From: an uncultured Bacilli bacterium
Lineage (GTDB): Bacteria; Bacillota_I; Bacilli_A; RF39; UBA660
Direction of reading: 5' to 3'
Length of the DNA stretch: 64,000 nucleotides
NCBI GenBank assembly: GCA_910586195.1
Contig: CAJUHO010000001.1
Span: 37,327-101,326, forward strand
Shown: in pieces, positions 17,790 through 26,109 of the stretch
Layout: the number at the start of each line of letters is the position of its first letter
Position numbering within the stretch: position 1 is the stretch's first letter
The notes under the pieces: model-generated
Databases searched by the model: none
Seen by the model: only the letters and a program-made list of their open reading frames with translations
Told to the model about the DNA's origin: nothing
Program-made: the position numbers and the translations under genes

Positions 17790-18935
17790 ATGCATTGTAT
17801 AGTAAGTATTATTTATGGTTTTATTATCGCTTTTTTAATCCTTTTAAGTTTGATATATAAAATCAAAACAAAAGTTATCCATATGATAAATAAACAAAAA
17901 GGTGTTTTGTATAAGAATGCGATTTTAGAAGAGATGAGACATTTAAAAAAAGGCAAACCTTCCTCAACTGAACATATTATTTATTTACAAAAAGAATTAA
18001 AAAAGGTGAGAAACCTACTTATTTTTGAAGATGTATTATCGCAGTTAGAGCAGGAGGATTGTCCTTTGTTAGAAGAGTATTGCATTAGCATTTCTATTGC
18101 TTTTCAATATTTGGCAGATTACTTTCGTACAAAGAAATCACTTGATAAGGCCCATTTTACCTATGTCTTATCATTGTTTCCTAAGATATTACAGAATGAT
18201 GATGATACTATTAGTTATGCCATGATGCATTTTGTTTTAGATAAGTCAATTTATTGTAGACAGTATGCAATGCTTTTTTTCTACCGAAGAGGGTCTGAAA
18301 AATTAGTAGTAAATTCTTTAAAGAAAATTAGTAAACGTAATCTATATTATAGTCCTAGATTATTGGTAGATGATTTATTACTTTTTAATGGGAACCATAA
18401 AACATTAGTGGCACTTTTACTACAACAATTCGATCTTTTTTCTCCTAATTTTCAAGTGGCGATTATTAATTATGCAAGATTTAGTAAAGAAAATCGAGTA
18501 GAAGAAATTTATCAGAAATTTCATAGTAAGAAATATGATAAAGAAGTAGATTTAACGATTATTAGGTATTTTGCTTGCTATTGCTATGAACCGATGGGAG
18601 AGAAACTCTTGCAAATTTTATACAATAAAGATGACTATAACTATGAGTATCGCCTAGTAGCTGCTTATGCTTTGGCATCATATGATACGAAAAAGGCAAG
18701 ATTGGCTTTAATAGATTGTTTATCAGATTATAATTGGTATGTACGAAAAAATGCAGCAATTTCATTATCGAGAATGACTTTGGGGTTAGATGAGATTCGT
18801 ATTATGAATGCTATTACCGATCCTTATGCTAATCAGATGCTTGACTATGTTTGGCAAAGCTCTGGCAAATCGTTTGAGAAATTCATAAATGCCACAGTAT
18901 CCGCTAAACCAGCAAAAGAGAAGGTAGGTGTTTGA
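17790..18935 (+). CDS. membrane-anchored HEAT-repeat protein
   Basis: Started at ATG 17790 (after AGGAAAGG), the protein has 381 residues. There is a single N-terminal membrane segment (IVSIIYGFIIAFLILLSLIY), then a basic linker and an all-helical solenoid. The clearest HEAT units are near the C-terminus (YRLVAAYALASYDTKKARLAL; WYVRKNAAISLSRM). An earlier ATG at 17688 would add 34 residues but lies upstream of a plausible promoter. It is coupled to a membrane glycosyltransferase gene, one base apart. HEAT solenoids usually mediate protein contacts, so it may be a regulatory or scaffolding subunit of a polysaccharide synthase. That role is inferred. Confidence 0.75.
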   Translation: MHCIVSIIYGFIIAFLILLSLIYKIKTKVIHMINKQKGVLYKNAILEEMRHLKKGKPSSTEHIIYLQKELKKVRNLLIFEDVLSQLEQEDCPLLEEYCISISIAFQYLADYFRTKKSLDKAHFTYVLSLFPKILQNDDDTISYAMMHFVLDKSIYCRQYAMLFFYRRGSEKLVVNSLKKISKRNLYYSPRLLVDDLLLFNGNHKTLVALLLQQFDLFSPNFQVAIINYARFSKENRVEEIYQKFHSKKYDKEVDLTIIRYFACYCYEPMGEKLLQILYNKDDYNYEYRLVAAYALASYDTKKARLALIDCLSDYNWYVRKNAAISLSRMTLGLDEIRIMNAITDPYANQMLDYVWQSSGKSFEKFINATVSAKPAKEKVGV

Positions 18936-18936
18936 G

Positions 18937-20262
18937 ATGGATCTTTTTAGAACAGGCCTTATAGTGATGAGTTATTTATTCCTTCTATTTTTGATAATAT
19001 ATTCTATATATTTGTTTTTTACTATTTTAATCGGTTTTATAGGGCTTTATAGAAAATCCTCTTATAGAAGGCTCAACAGTCGTTTGAACAGTGATTATGA
19101 TATTCCTATTTCTATTTTAATTACAACACATAATCATGAAAAAGTAATAGTGAATACGATAGATAATCTTTTGAAATTAAAATATAAGGCTTATGAAATT
19201 ATTATAGTAGATGACGGTTCTTCTGATAAAACTACGGATTTATTGGTGAGACATTTACGAATGAAAAAAATAAATCGTCCTATTCGTAAACAATTACAAA
19301 TAAAAGATATAAAAGAAGTCTACGAGGGGAATCATGATTTTGTTAAAATTACACTGGTAAAGAAAGAGTTTTGCGGTCGAATAGAATCCTTAAATACAGC
19401 CATTGATATTGCGACTTATCCTTATATTACCTGTATAGATGCTACGACTACTTTGGCCCAGGATGCTCTCGTTAATATTGTTCGTCCTATTTTGGAAGAT
19501 GAGGAGATGCTTGTTTGTAGTGGAAGTGTACGTGTTAGTAATAAAAATGAGAAAACAAAGTCTTATTTTCTACCACGAGGGGTTCTTTCTAGTATGCAGG
19601 CACTAGAGTATAATCGGTACTTTTTAGCAGAACGACGCATGAATACTGCTCCTGTTGTTAAAACATTTAATCTATTTAAAAAGGATGTTGTGATTGCTAT
19701 TGGTGGATTTGATTTAAATTCATTTGGAGAGGATTATGAGTTAATTCTAAAATTAAAGGCCTATTCCAAAAAACAAGGGATTTCCTATGTATCACAATAT
19801 GTTCCAGAAGTTGTCTGTTTTGTTGAAGTGCCAAATACAGTTATGAAGTTTCTTCATCAAAAAAGCAATCAAAATAGAGTAGTTGTCCACAGCAATCTTA
19901 AAAACAAAAAGTCAGTGTGGGATATATTATATGCCCCTCTTTCTGGTTGGGTAGGTCCTATCTTAGAGCTTTTAGGAATACTTGCGATTATTCTCGCTTG
20001 TTATCTACACTTAATAGATGTAAGTGGTACTATAATATTTTTAATAAGTTATACTATATTTGGAGCATTTTTAACGTTTTATATATTTACAGCAAGATTT
20101 GCGATAGAACTCGAAACGTTATCGTTCTTTCGTAAAATAAGTATTTTTTCAACAGCAGTATTAGAGATGACAATTTTAAAATTATTAACATTAATAGCAA
20201 AAATTTTCTCGCTTCTACCTAAAAAGAGTGAGATTAGACCTATAGAAAAGAAGGGTAATTGA
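18937..20262 (+). CDS. membrane-bound family 2 glycosyltransferase
   Basis: This 441-residue protein has an N-terminal membrane segment and a GT-A domain: ISILITTHNHEKVI, IIIVDDGSSDKTTD, a CIDATTTL metal-site Asp and the catalytic GEDYELILKLK. Several C-terminal membrane helices follow (from about residue 345). The architecture matches processive synthases such as poly-N-acetylglucosamine or hyaluronan synthases. However, the usual QxxRW is here QNRV, so processivity is uncertain. ATG 18937 follows AGGTAGGTG; the frame opening at 18928 overlaps the upstream gene. It is paired with a HEAT-repeat membrane protein. Confidence 0.85.
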   Translation: MDLFRTGLIVMSYLFLLFLIIYSIYLFFTILIGFIGLYRKSSYRRLNSRLNSDYDIPISILITTHNHEKVIVNTIDNLLKLKYKAYEIIIVDDGSSDKTTDLLVRHLRMKKINRPIRKQLQIKDIKEVYEGNHDFVKITLVKKEFCGRIESLNTAIDIATYPYITCIDATTTLAQDALVNIVRPILEDEEMLVCSGSVRVSNKNEKTKSYFLPRGVLSSMQALEYNRYFLAERRMNTAPVVKTFNLFKKDVVIAIGGFDLNSFGEDYELILKLKAYSKKQGISYVSQYVPEVVCFVEVPNTVMKFLHQKSNQNRVVVHSNLKNKKSVWDILYAPLSGWVGPILELLGILAIILACYLHLIDVSGTIIFLISYTIFGAFLTFYIFTARFAIELETLSFFRKISIFSTAVLEMTILKLLTLIAKIFSLLPKKSEIRPIEKKGN

Positions 20263-20275
20263 GCCCTTCTATTTT
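20249..20275. terminator. bidirectional terminator
   Basis: AGAAGGG (20249-20255) pairs with CCCTTCT (20264-20270). The stem overlaps the 3' ends of the convergent GT2 and transglutaminase genes and has T/A tracts on both sides. Confidence 0.75.
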
Positions 20276-21183
20276 AATTCTTGATAAACGTTGTCTGAAA
20301 ATATATGTTGTTCTTTTTCTATTTCATTTAATTTCTGTGTATTAATTAAGAAAAAGTTATATTCTAATAAATCAGATCCATCTGTTGTTACAGGATCATC
20401 CCAAGTTAAATCTAAGTGATACCACTGATTATCAATTAATACTGCATTCCATACATGATTTTCACTAGAGACTTTGATATTATTTAGGCTCATATCCTCT
20501 AAAAGTAGAGCCATTGCATCTGTATATCCTCCACATAATCCCTTTCCTTCGATCAAAGGACCATAGGCAATATCGGATTTATATTTCACAATATTTTCAT
20601 CACTTCTACTAGAATCATATTTACTATTGTTAATAATATAATCATGATATACTTTGATTTGCTCAATAGTAGATAGGGAATCATTTTGGAGTATTTCTTT
20701 GATATACTCTACTTTTTCTTGAACACTTTTGATATCACTTTTACTATAAGTTTTATCGATACGAATTGTAATTTTTCCAAGACTATCATAAACAGTTTCA
20801 ATATGCTTAAAACCGTTAAATGGATGAACAAAATTATTGATATGGGATAGTGTTGTTTGATCATTTGCTAAATATTTTACTTCTGATAGGCACTCTTTCC
20901 AATCATCTGGACAATAAAAAGTAAATTCTTCTTTTCCTGCATTAATAATAGTGTAGTAAATATCAATAAGATCCTGTTTAGAATGTGGTTGAAAGTTATT
21001 GGTATTTTCTACAAAACTATATCCATAATTTCGATAATAATTATTGTGACCTTCTAGTTTTACATCCTTATCTACCTTAATAAAGTGTTCTGTATAAAGA
21101 ATGACTAATTGTTCTCTTAATAGAAATGCAAAACCAGAAACAATTAATAAAAGTCCCAGCACAATAAATCTTGTGTATTTCAT
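20269..21183 (-). CDS. secreted/membrane-anchored transglutaminase-like protein
   Basis: The frame is open from 21282, but AGGGTGA before ATG 21183 marks the start (304 residues, MKYTRFIVLG). A signal anchor spans residues about 4-22. The C-terminal transglutaminase/protease-like core has the catalytic Cys in GKGLCGGYTDAMA, the His in NHVWNAV and the Asp in HLDLTWDDP. These papain-fold domains in Firmicutes act on envelope proteins or as peptidases; which applies here is unknown. Convergent with the GT2 gene and downstream of rpsT on the same strand. Confidence 0.87.
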   Translation of the reverse strand: MKYTRFIVLGLLLIVSGFAFLLREQLVILYTEHFIKVDKDVKLEGHNNYYRNYGYSFVENTNNFQPHSKQDLIDIYYTIINAGKEEFTFYCPDDWKECLSEVKYLANDQTTLSHINNFVHPFNGFKHIETVYDSLGKITIRIDKTYSKSDIKSVQEKVEYIKEILQNDSLSTIEQIKVYHDYIINNSKYDSSRSDENIVKYKSDIAYGPLIEGKGLCGGYTDAMALLLEDMSLNNIKVSSENHVWNAVLIDNQWYHLDLTWDDPVTTDGSDLLEYNFFLINTQKLNEIEKEQHIFSDNVYQELK

Positions 21184-21268
21184 ATCATTCACCCTAATAT
21201 TATCATAACATAAAACGACAAAAAAATTAGTAAAAATACGTTCGGTTGACATAAAAAAACAACAGATT

Positions 21269-21541
21269 TTACTCCATTGCATTCTTCATTTTAGTAAGTC
21301 TTGATTTTAAACGTGCACCTTTGTTCTGGTGTACTAATCCATTTGCAACTGCTTTGTCAATTCTTTGAATTGCAATATTTAAGTTAACAGCAGCGTCTTC
21401 TTTGTTTCCAGCCTTTACACTTTTTTCAAAGTTCTTTATGGCAGTTTTCATACTAGAAGTTATTAAAGTATTTACTTTTTCACGTTTTGCGTTACTACGA
21501 ACACGCTTTTTTGCACTTTGAATATTTGGCACTTTTTTCAC
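21269..21541 (-). CDS. rpsT: 30S ribosomal protein S20
   Basis: This 90-residue, Lys/Arg/Ala-rich helical protein begins MKKVPNIQSAKKRVRSN and contains KNTxxK-like family spacing and the NPxxA-type C-terminal helix (VHQNKGARLKSRLTK). S20 binds the 5' domain of 16S rRNA early in 30S assembly. It is transcribed from a consensus promoter on the minus strand, divergent from gpr. Confidence 0.95.
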   Translation of the reverse strand: MKKVPNIQSAKKRVRSNAKREKVNTLITSSMKTAIKNFEKSVKAGNKEDAAVNLNIAIQRIDKAVANGLVHQNKGARLKSRLTKMKNAME

Positions 21542-21562
21542 CTCACTTTTATAAACATATTC

Positions 21563-21591
21563 ATTTTAACAAAAAATAGTTAAAAATGCAA
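21563..21591 (-). promoter_or_regulatory. predicted promoter of rpsT
   Basis: On the minus strand TTGCAT (21591-21586) and TAAAAT (21568-21563) are spaced by exactly 17 bases. Confidence 0.7.
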
Positions 21592-21634
21592 ATAAAATAT
21601 AGATATTTGTAGATATTAATAATGGTGATAAAAT

Positions 21635-22672
21635 GTGCATACAATAGATTTGAAAAATTATGGGTTTCGAACAGATTTGGTAATAGAAGATATTACAGAG
21701 GATTTAAGAGAAGAAGAGGTAAAATCTAAGCGCTATGAAAATAATGGTGTGATTGTTGAAGAGATGGAAATAAGTGATAGTGGTAGTAAAAAGTTAAATC
21801 GAAAAGCGGGGCTTTATCGTACTATCATTTTTCAAGATGTTACAGATAAAGATCAATATAAAATAGTAGAAGATACTTTTATTAAAGTTTTTAAAAAATT
21901 TCTTTTAGATTGTAATTTGAAAGAGACGGATTCTGCTTTAATTGTTGGACTTGGAAATGATCATTCAACACCAGATGCATTAGGTCCTAAAACATTAGAA
22001 CAAATATTAGTTACAAGACATTTGTTTCAACTAGGAGAGCTTGAAAAAGGGTATCGTAATACTGCTTCTTTTACACCAGATGTTACAGGAACAACGGGAA
22101 TTGAAACAGGACAATTAATAAAAAGTGCTATTCATGTAGTAAAACCTAATTTTTTAATTGTCATAGATGCTTTAAAGGCAAATAATATGGAACGGGTAAC
22201 GAAAACAATTCAAATGTCGAATACGGGAATTACACCTGGGTCAGGGGTTGGTAATAATAGAGAAGAGTTATCTTATGAATCATTAGGTATTCCTGTGATC
22301 GTAATAGGAGTACCTACTATCGTCGATCTTGTGACAGTCGTTTCTAATACTGTACAATATATTTATAAACACTTTAGTTATAAAATAGATCATATTGATA
22401 GTGCCAAAGAAAAATTAATTCCTAGTCATAAACAAAATTATATTGATTATCCTGATACATTAACCAAGGAAGAGAAAGCAGAAATTTTAGGAATGATTGG
22501 AAATTTGGATGATAAAGATGTAAAAGAGTTAATTATGGAAGTATTAATCCCTATCAATTATAATTTGATGGTAACACCTAAAGAGATTGATTTTACAATT
22601 GATAGACTTTCGATGTTATTAGGTCAAGGAATTAATAAAAGTTTACATGAGAACTTTAAAGCGACAAAATAA
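21635..22672 (+). CDS. gpr: germination protease GPR
   Basis: This 345-residue endopeptidase degrades small acid-soluble spore proteins at germination. Family blocks are visible: YGFRTDLVIEDI, KAGLYRTI, LIVGLGNDHSTPDALGP, TPDVTGTTGIETG, VIDALKANN and GITPGSGVGNNREELS. The N-terminal stretch before about residue 10-15 is the propeptide removed by autoprocessing. The start is GTG 21635 after GGTGAT; the ATG one base upstream is out of frame. It is followed by spoIIP, as in Bacillus. A SASP substrate gene (sspI) is in the same window. Confidence 0.95.
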   Translation: MHTIDLKNYGFRTDLVIEDITEDLREEEVKSKRYENNGVIVEEMEISDSGSKKLNRKAGLYRTIIFQDVTDKDQYKIVEDTFIKVFKKFLLDCNLKETDSALIVGLGNDHSTPDALGPKTLEQILVTRHLFQLGELEKGYRNTASFTPDVTGTTGIETGQLIKSAIHVVKPNFLIVIDALKANNMERVTKTIQMSNTGITPGSGVGNNREELSYESLGIPVIVIGVPTIVDLVTVVSNTVQYIYKHFSYKIDHIDSAKEKLIPSHKQNYIDYPDTLTKEEKAEILGMIGNLDDKDVKELIMEVLIPINYNLMVTPKEIDFTIDRLSMLLGQGINKSLHENFKATK

Positions 22673-22711
22673 ATAAGATTTATTATATATGATAGTTTTG
22701 GTGATGGTATT

Positions 22712-23659
22712 ATGAGAAAAAAGTTTATTGCCAAAAAACGAAAGAAAAAGAAACCAAAAATAAAGTTTCTTCTTTTTGCGCTCGTTTTCTTTTTTAGTTT
22801 TTATGTAACCTATGAATATTTGGCACAAAGTAATTTTAAAATAAGTGATCAGGTATTAGTAAAGTTGTTATTAAAACAGTCTAATAATCATATTAAGGAA
22901 AAAACGGGTATGTTAGATAAGGTTAAAAAAATGGTGACAAATCCTACTTTTTTGATTAATAAAAATTATAAGGGTCTTGTGAAGTTAGAACAAGAGGTGA
23001 AAAAAGAAAAGAGAGAAAAAGAGCTGAAGAATACAGTAGCGGAACCGTTAATATACATTTATAATTCTCATCAAACAGAAGAGTATGCACCATCCTCTAT
23101 TGCGGAATACTCTGTAACACCAACCGTATTGGTGGGAAGCTATATCTTAGAGGAGCGATTAGAACAGGCAGGTTTTGAAACATTAGTAGAAGAGAGGAGT
23201 ATTAAGAATTTATTAAATGAAAATAAGTGGAATTATAATTATAGTTATAGGGCTTCTAGAATATATTTAGATGATGTAAAGAATAATTATAGGACTATAA
23301 AATATTTTATTGATTTTCATAGAGATTCTTTATCTTATGATAAAACAACAATAGAAATTGAAGGGAAGAGTTATGCGAAATTATTATTTTTAATAGGACT
23401 TGAAAATCCTAATTATATGAAGAATTTATCTTTTACGGAAAAAATAGTTGCAAAGTTAAATGAGAGGTACCCAGGCCTTTGTAAAGGAATTTATAAAAAA
23501 GGAGGAGAGGGCGTAAACGGTGTATATAATCAAGATAGTTCTGAATATACCATTTTATTAGAGGTAGGGGGCCCTGATAATAAAATCACGGAAGTGTTAA
23601 ATTCTGTGAATGCTTTTAGCGAGGTATTTAGTGAGGTGATTACGGTTAATGAAGGGTAA
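22712..23659 (+). CDS. spoIIP: stage II sporulation protein P
   Basis: This 315-residue enzyme is part of the SpoIID-SpoIIM-SpoIIP engulfment machine, where it acts as peptidoglycan amidase/endopeptidase. It has a basic N-terminus, one membrane helix (residues about 20-38) and an extracytoplasmic amidase-3-like domain. Zinc and catalytic residues are visible in IYNSHQTEEY, IDFHRDS and ILLEVGG. The gpr-spoIIP order is conserved. spoIIM also occurs in this window, near 59.4 kb. It overlaps the following small gene by 11 bases. Confidence 0.93.
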   Translation: MRKKFIAKKRKKKKPKIKFLLFALVFFFSFYVTYEYLAQSNFKISDQVLVKLLLKQSNNHIKEKTGMLDKVKKMVTNPTFLINKNYKGLVKLEQEVKKEKREKELKNTVAEPLIYIYNSHQTEEYAPSSIAEYSVTPTVLVGSYILEERLEQAGFETLVEERSIKNLLNENKWNYNYSYRASRIYLDDVKNNYRTIKYFIDFHRDSLSYDKTTIEIEGKSYAKLLFLIGLENPNYMKNLSFTEKIVAKLNERYPGLCKGIYKKGGEGVNGVYNQDSSEYTILLEVGGPDNKITEVLNSVNAFSEVFSEVITVNEG

Positions 23660-23972
23660 AAGTATCGTTCGAATGGTAATTGGTGTTTTGGGAATTGTTT
23701 TTTTAGTTGTTTATTTTGGAATGGCAAGTGGCTATTTAGAAGTTGAAAATAGAAGAAAGACAGCGCTTACACAGGAGGCGATGGAAAAATATGAAAAAGA
23801 TTTAAAAGAGGGAAAGAAAATTGATATGGATGCTTATCTAGTGGAGAAAAAGGTCTATAGTAATCATATCTCCAGTGTGGTATTAGAAATGTCATCTATT
23901 ATTGAAAAGGGCTTTAATGCTATTTTAGATTATTTATTTTCGGAGGTGGATAAGGCAGTAAAAAGTAAATAA
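23649..23972 (+). CDS. small membrane protein coupled to spoIIP
   Basis: This 107-residue protein has one N-terminal membrane helix (VIGVLGIVFLVVYFGMASGY) and a charged helical ectodomain. I recognise no family by sequence. It occupies the place of Bacillus yqxA, which also follows spoIIP and encodes a small membrane protein. The equivalence is positional only. GAGGTGAT at 23632 within spoIIP provides the ribosome site. Confidence 0.75.
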   Translation: MKGKSIVRMVIGVLGIVFLVVYFGMASGYLEVENRRKTALTQEAMEKYEKDLKEGKKIDMDAYLVEKKVYSNHISSVVLEMSSIIEKGFNAILDYLFSEVDKAVKSK

Positions 23973-23992
23973 ATTGTTGTTTTTTCATATAA

Positions 23993-24018
23993 TAAGAAGA
24001 AATAATTTCTCTTTTTTG
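23993..24018 (+). terminator. possible terminator of the gpr-spoIIP unit
   Basis: AGAAGAAA and TTTCTCTTTT form a short imperfect stem followed by Ts. Confidence 0.4.
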
Positions 24019-24037
24019 TAAAAATAAGTCAAATAAT

Positions 24038-24066
24038 TTGATATTAGAAATAATTTTCGCTATAAT
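24038..24066 (+). promoter_or_regulatory. predicted promoter of parE
   Basis: TTGATA (24038-24043), 17 bases, TATAAT (24061-24066), 28 bases before the parE start. Confidence 0.75.
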
Positions 24067-24093
24067 TGATATGAAAAGTAATGGAGTGATAAT

Positions 24094-25995
24094 ATGGCAT
24101 TGAGATATGATGATTCATCAATTAAGATATTAGAAGGGTTAGAAGCCGTTCGTAAACGTCCAGGAATGTATATTGGATCTACTGATAAGAGAGGACTTCA
24201 TCATTTAGTTTGGGAAATTGTCGATAATGCGATAGATGAAGCAATTAATGGATTTGGTAATAAGATTGTAATTACGATTCATAAAGATAAGTCTTTAAGT
24301 GTTGAGGATTATGGTAGAGGATTACCCGTTGGAATGCATGAGTCTGGAAGAAGTACACCAGAGGTAATCTTTACAGTACTTCATGCTGGTGGTAAGTTTG
24401 AAAGTGATGGGTATAAAGTTTCTGGAGGATTGCACGGTGTAGGTTCTAGTGTCGTTAATGCTTTATCAAAATGGCTAGAAGTAACAACAAGGCGTGATAA
24501 AGGTGAATATTATATGAAATGTAGTGATGGGGGATGCGTTTCTGTTCCTTTAAAGAAAATAGGTACTACAAATAGGACAGGAACGACAGTACGGTTTTTA
24601 CCAGACGAGGAAATTTTTTCTACGATTCATTTTTCATATACTACGATTTGTGAGAGAATGCAGGAGTCTGCTTTTTTAATGAAAGGACTTACCATTGAAG
24701 TAATTGATGAGGAAGACGAAAAGAGCGCAGTTTTTTGTTATGAACGAGGTATCGAGGAGTTCGTGGAAGATATCAATAAGGGAAAAACAACCCTTCATAA
24801 GGTGCTTTCTTTCGGTGGACAAAAGGAAAAAATAGAAGTAGATATTGCCATGCAATATACAGATACTTATTCAGAAAACATTGTTTCATTTGTTAATAAT
24901 GTTAAAACAATTGACGGAGGAACGCATGAGGTTGGCTTTAAGACGGCTTTGACTAAAGTGTTTAATGACTATGCTAAAAGTAATGGCTTTGTAAAGGGAA
25001 AGGATAAGGCCTTTGAAGGAAGCGATGTAAGAGAAGGCTTAACTGCTGTTATCAGTTTGAAAATCCCAGAAGGTATTCTCCAGTTTGAAGGACAAACGAA
25101 GGGCAAACTTGGAACCCCTCAAGCACGAGTAGTAGTAGATAATATTGTCACAGAGCAAATTCGTATTTTTCTAGAAGAAAATAGAGCGGTCGCTACAGAT
25201 ATTATCAATAAGTCTTTGAAAAGCAAAATTGCAAGAGAGGCGGCCAGAAAAGCTCGTGAAGAGGCTAGAAAAGGCAGTAAGAAAAATACAAAAGAAAGGT
25301 CCCTATCAGGAAAACTTGCACCAGCGCAATCCAAAGATAAAACGAAGAAAGAATTGTTTTTAGTGGAGGGAGACTCTGCTGGTGGTTCTGCAAAACAGGG
25401 GCGTGTTCGTGAGTTTCAAGCGATTCTTCCATTGCGTGGAAAGGTTTTAAATACCCAAAAGACAAAGGAAGAAGATATTTTAAAAAATGAAGAGATTAAC
25501 ACGATGATTTATACGATTGGAGCAGGATATGGCGCTAATTTTGATATAAAGGATTGTGAGTATTCTAAGGTAATTATTATGAGCGATGCCGATGAAGATG
25601 GAGGACATATTCAGTGTTTATTATTGACATTCTTTTATCGTTATATGCGGCCACTGATTGAAGATGGAAGACTTTTTGTAGCACTTCCTCCACTTTTCAA
25701 AATTCAAAGTGGTAAAACGATAGAATACGCTTACTCTATCGAAGAGATGAAGGAAAAATCAAAAGGTAAACGCTGTGAGATACAGCGTTATAAAGGTCTT
25801 GGTGAAATGAATGCTGATCAGTTATGTGAGACTACCATGAAACCAGGTAGTAGAACTTTGATTCGTGTCAATATTGAAGATGCACAATTAGCAGAAAAGA
25901 GAGTATCTATTCTGATGGGAGATGACGTTCCACCTCGTAAAGAATGGATTGACGAGAATGTAGAGTTTACATTAGAAGATGAGTATGAGATTTAA
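24094..25995 (+). CDS. parE: DNA topoisomerase IV subunit B
   Basis: This 633-residue type II topoisomerase ATPase subunit has a GHKL domain: GLEAVRKRPGMYIGS, EIVDNAIDEAINGFG, VEDYGRGLPVG and GGLHGVGSSVVNALS. The transducer domain follows, then TOPRIM (LFLVEGDSAGGSAKQGR; DADEDGGHIQ). SGRSTPEVIFTVLHAGGKF and adjacency to parC, not gyrA, favour ParE over GyrB. It decatenates replicated chromosomes with ParC. About 115 bases separate it from parC, without an evident terminator. Confidence 0.92.
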   Translation: MALRYDDSSIKILEGLEAVRKRPGMYIGSTDKRGLHHLVWEIVDNAIDEAINGFGNKIVITIHKDKSLSVEDYGRGLPVGMHESGRSTPEVIFTVLHAGGKFESDGYKVSGGLHGVGSSVVNALSKWLEVTTRRDKGEYYMKCSDGGCVSVPLKKIGTTNRTGTTVRFLPDEEIFSTIHFSYTTICERMQESAFLMKGLTIEVIDEEDEKSAVFCYERGIEEFVEDINKGKTTLHKVLSFGGQKEKIEVDIAMQYTDTYSENIVSFVNNVKTIDGGTHEVGFKTALTKVFNDYAKSNGFVKGKDKAFEGSDVREGLTAVISLKIPEGILQFEGQTKGKLGTPQARVVVDNIVTEQIRIFLEENRAVATDIINKSLKSKIAREAARKAREEARKGSKKNTKERSLSGKLAPAQSKDKTKKELFLVEGDSAGGSAKQGRVREFQAILPLRGKVLNTQKTKEEDILKNEEINTMIYTIGAGYGANFDIKDCEYSKVIIMSDADEDGGHIQCLLLTFFYRYMRPLIEDGRLFVALPPLFKIQSGKTIEYAYSIEEMKEKSKGKRCEIQRYKGLGEMNADQLCETTMKPGSRTLIRVNIEDAQLAEKRVSILMGDDVPPRKEWIDENVEFTLEDEYEI

Positions 25996-26109
25996 TAGAA
26001 GAAGCCTGTTTCTACAAATGTTAATATCTTTATATTGAAAGAAGATACAGACAAAGGAAAGAGTAAAAATAATAAAAAATAAATACTATAAATAGAAGGT
26101 AGTGGTAAT

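Noticed and set aside
25996..26109. Terminator between parE and parC
   Set aside because: Only short imperfect stems without a T tract; the pair may be cotranscribed.
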